NCBI GenBank assembly: GCA_013151875.1
Contig: JAADHL010000360.1
Coordinates: forward strand, 1-36,054
From: Deltaproteobacteria bacterium
GTDB taxonomy: Bacteria; Myxococcota_A; UBA9042; DTJE01
Reading direction: 5' to 3'
DNA length: 36,054 bases
Shown: positions 32,923-36,054 of the stretch, one piece after another
Layout of the letters: each line of letters opens with the position of its first letter
Numbering within the stretch: position 1 is the first letter of the stretch
Translations under genes and position numbers: made by a program
The notes under the pieces: model-generated
What the model saw: the letters and a program-made list of their open reading frames with translations, nothing else
Databases searched by the model: none
What the model was told of the DNA's origin: nothing

Positions 32923-34887
32923 TCAATCCACGGGCAGAATCTCTTCCAGATATGCCCTGTTCCAGGGCGCGAACACCCTTGCCTTGCCCCCCGGGAGCTG
33001 CGCCCTCTCCTCAAAGGGCCTGAAGGCGCCCGCGTCCATGATGTACCCTGGGTTGTCACCCACGTTGTGGAAATGTCCCTCCAGCGCGGCAAGGCCCAGG
33101 GAATGCCCTACCTCATGAGACACCGTGTCACCTATAAGATTGCCCAGCACCCGGACGGCCTCCGAGATGGCCGGGTCACGCCCGCCGCCGGGATACTCGC
33201 CTTCCCCGACCGGTGTTCCGCCCAATTCGGGAATCACAGAAGCGAACACACTGTCGAACGCGGGTGCGGTCATGCTTTCGTCCAGGCTGGAAAGCGTCGG
33301 GGAAAAATTGAGAAATGATTCCAGGAAGACTCCGCCGTAGGGGAAATAGCCCGCCTCGGCGCTTACGGCGTTGTATCCACCCAGCAGTTCATTCAGGCGC
33401 AGGTTTCCGACATCCTTGCCGAAAGTGTTGTCCAGGCCCAGAAGGCCGGCGTCGTTGGGATCGCGGTTCATCACTTCCGCCGTGGTGTATTCCACCCAAT
33501 CCGCAGGAGGGGGGTCCAGCCGGAAATCCACTGATATGCCCTGGTAATCGCCGATGCAGACCTCCAAGGCGCGCTCCTTCACCAGTTGCGACACGGCCTG
33601 CAATCCGAAAGACCTGATGCCGTCCTCGAAAGTGGGCATGAACCGCAGATAAACCACCTGGATCTGGCGTCCCACTTCCAGGACCGCGTCAAGGCCCTGG
33701 CCCTTCAGAATCTCGTCTTTGAACACGACATGCGGGGTGAATGTCCCTTCAAGCACGGCCGGACCCGACCCGAATCCGGCGGGCATGCCATCAGGGCCGA
33801 CGAGGGTCCTTACCACCAGGCTTGCCAGATAATTGCCTTCCACCCTGTCCGGCACCAGCACCAGGGGATTCGCCCCGGAATGAACAATCGAGGCATCGGG
33901 ACCGGTCTGGGTGCCGATAAACGTCAGAAAGGTCACCGTTCCCAAGTCGCCGTCCAGGGCCAGGAAACCATTGCCATCGAAAACCAGTTGCTGACCGCGG
34001 TGTATCGTCGTGGGCCGGATCGAATTCAGTCGGGTCCGCGCTATCTCGATCCGTAGGCCGGACAGGTCGTTTCCGGCGACATCAAGGGACCGGCCGGCAT
34101 CGCCCTGAAAGAGGTTTTCTATTCTCGCGCTCCCCTCGAACGCACCCGGTCCAAGGCCCAGAAGGTCGGGAGTCAGTATGAACGTCGCGAGCGTCCTGTC
34201 GATCACCTTGAGGGGAATGGCAATCACCTTCTTTTCAATGGCGCCGTCGCCCCCCTTTGCGTGAAACGTCCCGTCCAGTTCGAGGATCGTGGAACCGGGC
34301 ATGGCCGCGCCGTCACCCTCACCGGCGGCCGACTCGCCGGCAAAAATGAATCCGCTGCCGTGCACCTCCATCTCCTGGCCGATGAAGGCGTTCAAAGGAG
34401 TAACGGCGGACATGTTCGGGGTCAATGAGGACACCACCTCGATTTCCAGGTCCAGGACCGCGCTGTCAGTCAAGTCCCCGCCGACGGCCCGCCGCACCGT
34501 CACATTCGCCTGAAAACTCCCAGCATCCAGCGGCAGCAGGGCAATCAGCCCCTGACCGACCGAAAAGGTCGCCTGGTCCGGCCCAACATAGTCCAGATAC
34601 ACAGCGACCGCCACCTGCTGCGCGCCGTCGGCGCCCGTGATGGTCATCGACATCTCCCCCACTTCAGGGGGCACGAAGCCAGTTCCGGACACCGTGACCT
34701 TTGTCCCATCGAGCCACACCGACGGTGTAATCGAGACCACGGAGACGTCGTCCAGCGCGTAGGCGCCCACGCCGTCCTGTTCCGGCCCGCAGGAAATCAA
34801 TACACAGGCAACAACGCAGGCCGCAATCCACCGGCGATGTACGATTGGCGTCCCACGATCGAACCAGCCATCGAACTTGCGCCCCAT
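32923..34887 (-). CDS. metzincin-like metalloprotease lipoprotein with IPT/TIG domains
   Basis: 654 aa. The signal segment WIAACVVACVLISC ends in a lipobox Cys. Three IPT/TIG-like immunoglobulin-fold segments follow: SITPSVWLDGTKVTVSGTGF (about 55), MSAVTPLNAFIGQEMEVHGSGF (about 155) and LNSIRPTTIHRGQQLVFDGNGF (about 290). The C-terminal quarter is a metalloprotease with SHEVGHSLGLAALEGHFHN (HExxH at about 591-595) and a YIMDAG Met-turn. The third metzincin ligand in HExxHxxGxxH is replaced by Ala, but His residues sit four and six positions further on. This suggests a surface-anchored protease. It starts at ATG 34887, overlapping the dNK stop as TGATG; GTG 34890 is the alternative. Confidence 0.8.
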   Translation of the reverse strand: MGRKFDGWFDRGTPIVHRRWIAACVVACVLISCGPEQDGVGAYALDDVSVVSITPSVWLDGTKVTVSGTGFVPPEVGEMSMTITGADGAQQVAVAVYLDYVGPDQATFSVGQGLIALLPLDAGSFQANVTVRRAVGGDLTDSAVLDLEIEVVSSLTPNMSAVTPLNAFIGQEMEVHGSGFIFAGESAAGEGDGAAMPGSTILELDGTFHAKGGDGAIEKKVIAIPLKVIDRTLATFILTPDLLGLGPGAFEGSARIENLFQGDAGRSLDVAGNDLSGLRIEIARTRLNSIRPTTIHRGQQLVFDGNGFLALDGDLGTVTFLTFIGTQTGPDASIVHSGANPLVLVPDRVEGNYLASLVVRTLVGPDGMPAGFGSGPAVLEGTFTPHVVFKDEILKGQGLDAVLEVGRQIQVVYLRFMPTFEDGIRSFGLQAVSQLVKERALEVCIGDYQGISVDFRLDPPPADWVEYTTAEVMNRDPNDAGLLGLDNTFGKDVGNLRLNELLGGYNAVSAEAGYFPYGGVFLESFLNFSPTLSSLDESMTAPAFDSVFASVIPELGGTPVGEGEYPGGGRDPAISEAVRVLGNLIGDTVSHEVGHSLGLAALEGHFHNVGDNPGYIMDAGAFRPFEERAQLPGGKARVFAPWNRAYLEEILPVD

Positions 34888-35531
34888 CACGGCTTCCCCC
34901 CAGCGCCGCGGATGTGCCTTTCAATGGTTTCAATCACGTCCACCTGGTCAACCAGGTCCGAAACGTAGTCGATGCGATCGGTCCTCAGCACCAGCGTAGG
35001 AGACCTCTTGTAACCAGCAAACCATTTTTCGTACAGACGGTTCAGCCTGCGCAGGTATGCCTCGGGCACATCCCTTTCCTCGGGACGGCCCCTCGCGGCG
35101 ATCCTTTTCTTGATGGACCCCAGCGAACAGCGCAGGTAGATCATCAGATCGGGTGGTTTCAACAATTCAACCAGGGTCTGGTACAGCGACCAGTAGGTCC
35201 CGAATTCCCTCTTGTCCATGATGCCCATCCGGGACAGCGTGATCGCGAATATTTCGGCATCTTCGTAAATCGTCCGGTCCAGAATCACGGGATCGGGTGA
35301 CTGGGTCATCTCCTGGTGCAGGTGAAATTTCCGGATCAGGAAAAACACCTGGGAATGAAAGGCCCACCTGGGCATGTCGGCATAGAAGTCGGACAGATAA
35401 GGATTCTCTTCGTTTGGCTCGAACAGCGGCTTTATGGGAAAGTGCCTGGTGAGAAACCGGACCAGAGTGGACTTGCCTGTCCCGATGTTACCCGAAACAG
35501 CAATACATTTGGCCGGGCCGATAGTCGTCAC
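34887..35531 (-). CDS. deoxynucleoside kinase family protein
   Basis: 214 aa from the GTG at 35531, with GGAG 6 nt upstream. This gives the usual dNK length, whereas the ATG at 35600 adds 23 residues and lies in the putative promoter of the neighbour. CIAVSGNIGTGKSTLV is the P-loop, PVILDRTIYEDAEIF carries the DRS-like base-recognition motif, and RIAARGRPEERD is the Arg-rich LID. It phosphorylates deoxyadenosine, deoxycytidine or deoxyguanosine in salvage; specificity cannot be told from sequence. The stop overlaps the metzincin lipoprotein ATG by one base, an odd partner for a nucleotide-salvage gene that probably reflects shared transcription only. Confidence 0.87.
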   Translation of the reverse strand: MTTIGPAKCIAVSGNIGTGKSTLVRFLTRHFPIKPLFEPNEENPYLSDFYADMPRWAFHSQVFFLIRKFHLHQEMTQSPDPVILDRTIYEDAEIFAITLSRMGIMDKREFGTYWSLYQTLVELLKPPDLMIYLRCSLGSIKKRIAARGRPEERDVPEAYLRRLNRLYEKWFAGYKRSPTLVLRTDRIDYVSDLVDQVDVIETIERHIRGAGGKP

Positions 35532-35570
35532 TGGCGTCTCCGAACTCGATACTGAAAATATTTTACACCA

Positions 35571-35600
35571 TTGACTGAGGTGGGGCGCCACGGCTATCAT
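35571..35600 (+). promoter_or_regulatory. sigma70-like promoter for the SCP2 gene
   Basis: TTGACT (35571-35576), an 18-nt spacer and TATCAT (35595-35600) precede the SCP2 GTG start by about 30 nt. Initiation near 35607 would leave a leader of about 24 nt containing the AGGAG ribosome site. Confidence 0.5.
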
Positions 35601-35630
35601 CGGATTCCCCTTTTTTCAGGAGTAATCCAA

Positions 35631-35969
35631 GTGGCTGACAAGAAACCCGAACAGATTTTCATGGATGATCTGGCCAAGCGCATCAGCGGCAATCCGGATC
35701 GCGCCAAACAGATCGGCGGCATCTTCGAGTTCGTGCTCGATGGTGACGACGGCGGCACCTGGAGCCTGGACCTGGGCACCCCGGAGGTGAAGGCCGGTCC
35801 CAACGAGGCCATGAACGTCCGGATCCGGATGAAGGACTGCGACTTCCTGGACATCTATACCGGCAATCTGAACCCAATGGCGGCCTTCACCCAGGGTAAA
35901 CTCAAGGTCGAGGGCAACATAGCCATGGCCCTGAAGCTCCAGGACGTCCTCTCCGGAAAAGGCTGGTAG
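35631..35969 (+). CDS. SCP2 sterol-binding domain protein
   Basis: 112 aa, a single SCP-2 domain. The opening EQIFMDDLAKRISGNPDRAKQIGGIFEFVL, the central GTWSLDLGTPEVKAGPNEAMNVRIRM with CDFLDIYTGNLNPMAAFTQGKLKVEGNIAMALKL and a short C-terminus match the fold, a hydrophobic tunnel that binds sterols, fatty acids or acyl-CoA. I chose GTG 35631 with AGGAG (35618-35622) upstream. The CaiB/BaiF CoA-transferase gene that follows by 6 nt suggests an acyl-CoA-related job. Confidence 0.9.
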   Translation: MADKKPEQIFMDDLAKRISGNPDRAKQIGGIFEFVLDGDDGGTWSLDLGTPEVKAGPNEAMNVRIRMKDCDFLDIYTGNLNPMAAFTQGKLKVEGNIAMALKLQDVLSGKGW

Positions 35970-35975
35970 ATCACC

Positions 35976-36054
35976 GTGGCCCCAGGCAAGCCGCTTGAGG
36001 GCGTTCGCGTGGTGGACCTGACCAACTACCTGCCTGGGCCACTCGCGACCCTGC
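35976..36054 (+). CDS. CaiB/BaiF family CoA-transferase or racemase, N-terminus only
   Basis: The GTG at 35976 opens a frame reading VAPGKPLEGVRVVDLTNYLP and then GPLATL before the window ends, so only 26 residues are visible. L-x-G-V-R-V-x-D-L followed by LPGPLAT is the family III CoA-transferase/alpha-methylacyl-CoA racemase start. It follows the SCP2 gene by 6 nt and is probably co-transcribed. Which acyl-CoA it handles cannot be said. Confidence 0.75.
   Translation, partial: MAPGKPLEGVRVVDLTNYLPGPLATL

Noticed and set aside
1..36054. Mobile elements, prophage or CRISPR array
   Set aside because: No transposase, integrase, terminal repeats or regular spaced repeats seen; the gp5-like gene stands without other phage structural genes.

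Overview
The window is a GC-rich (visibly around 60 %), gene-dense stretch of a Gram-negative bacterial chromosome. At least seven proteins carry Sec signals ending in a lipobox Cys. The block infC-rpmI-rplT-ihfA-merR, the propeller and metzincin lipoproteins, an AGPS-like flavoprotein and a fused formiminotransferase-cyclodeaminase together suggest a deltaproteobacterial lineage (Myxococcota or Desulfobacterota-like). That placement is inference from gene content, not a phylogeny. I see no insertion sequence, integrase or CRISPR array, and no gene-free gap above about 220 bases.

Layout. 1-3015 (+): the 3' end of a ManC-type guanylyltransferase, a phosphomannomutase/phosphoglucomutase (both GDP-mannose supply), and a divergent YchF-like protein. 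3019-8162 (-): a three-gene envelope operon of a PEGA-domain protein and two seven-motif Kelch-type lipoproteins. 8308-10456 (+): a sigma70-like promoter, tRNA-Val(GAC), infC, rpmI, rplT, ihfA and a MerR-type regulator. thrS and pheST, often found here, are absent. 10474-15859 (-): a P460-like c-type cytochrome lipoprotein, rpsU, an AI-2E-type transporter, a disrupted ribF, a HAMP-like membrane protein, a HEAT-repeat protein and an AMIN-like protein. 15987-20564 (+): nnr, a UbiA-type prenyltransferase, a small lipoprotein and fused FTCD.

20536-29211 (-) is the most unusual part: seven same-strand genes in close succession. The promoter-proximal three are an AGPS-like flavoprotein fused to a second, degenerate FAD-type domain, a CCG-type Fe-S protein and a diacylglycerol-kinase-family lipid kinase. 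The next four are a stand-alone gp5/VgrG-type spike (no gp27 part), a DUF2169 protein, a secreted M64 metallopeptidase and a small protein that looks like a LAGLIDADG domain without its catalytic Asp. Divergent from this block (29412-31004, +) is a PlsC acyltransferase fused to an alpha/beta hydrolase. The region may therefore combine a glycerolipid or ether-lipid pathway with a contractile-injection-type spike cassette.

31135-36054: an unrecognised lipoprotein (+); a minus-strand operon of a deoxynucleoside kinase, an IPT/TIG metzincin-like lipoprotein and a DUF192 lipoprotein; then, on +, an SCP2 protein and the start of a CaiB/BaiF CoA-transferase-family gene.

Main anomalies: an apparent deletion plus frameshift in ribF (about 12,920), the spike/DUF2169/M64/LAGLIDADG-like operon, the AGPS-like double-flavoprotein lipid locus, and the YchF paralogue with an eroded G3 motif.
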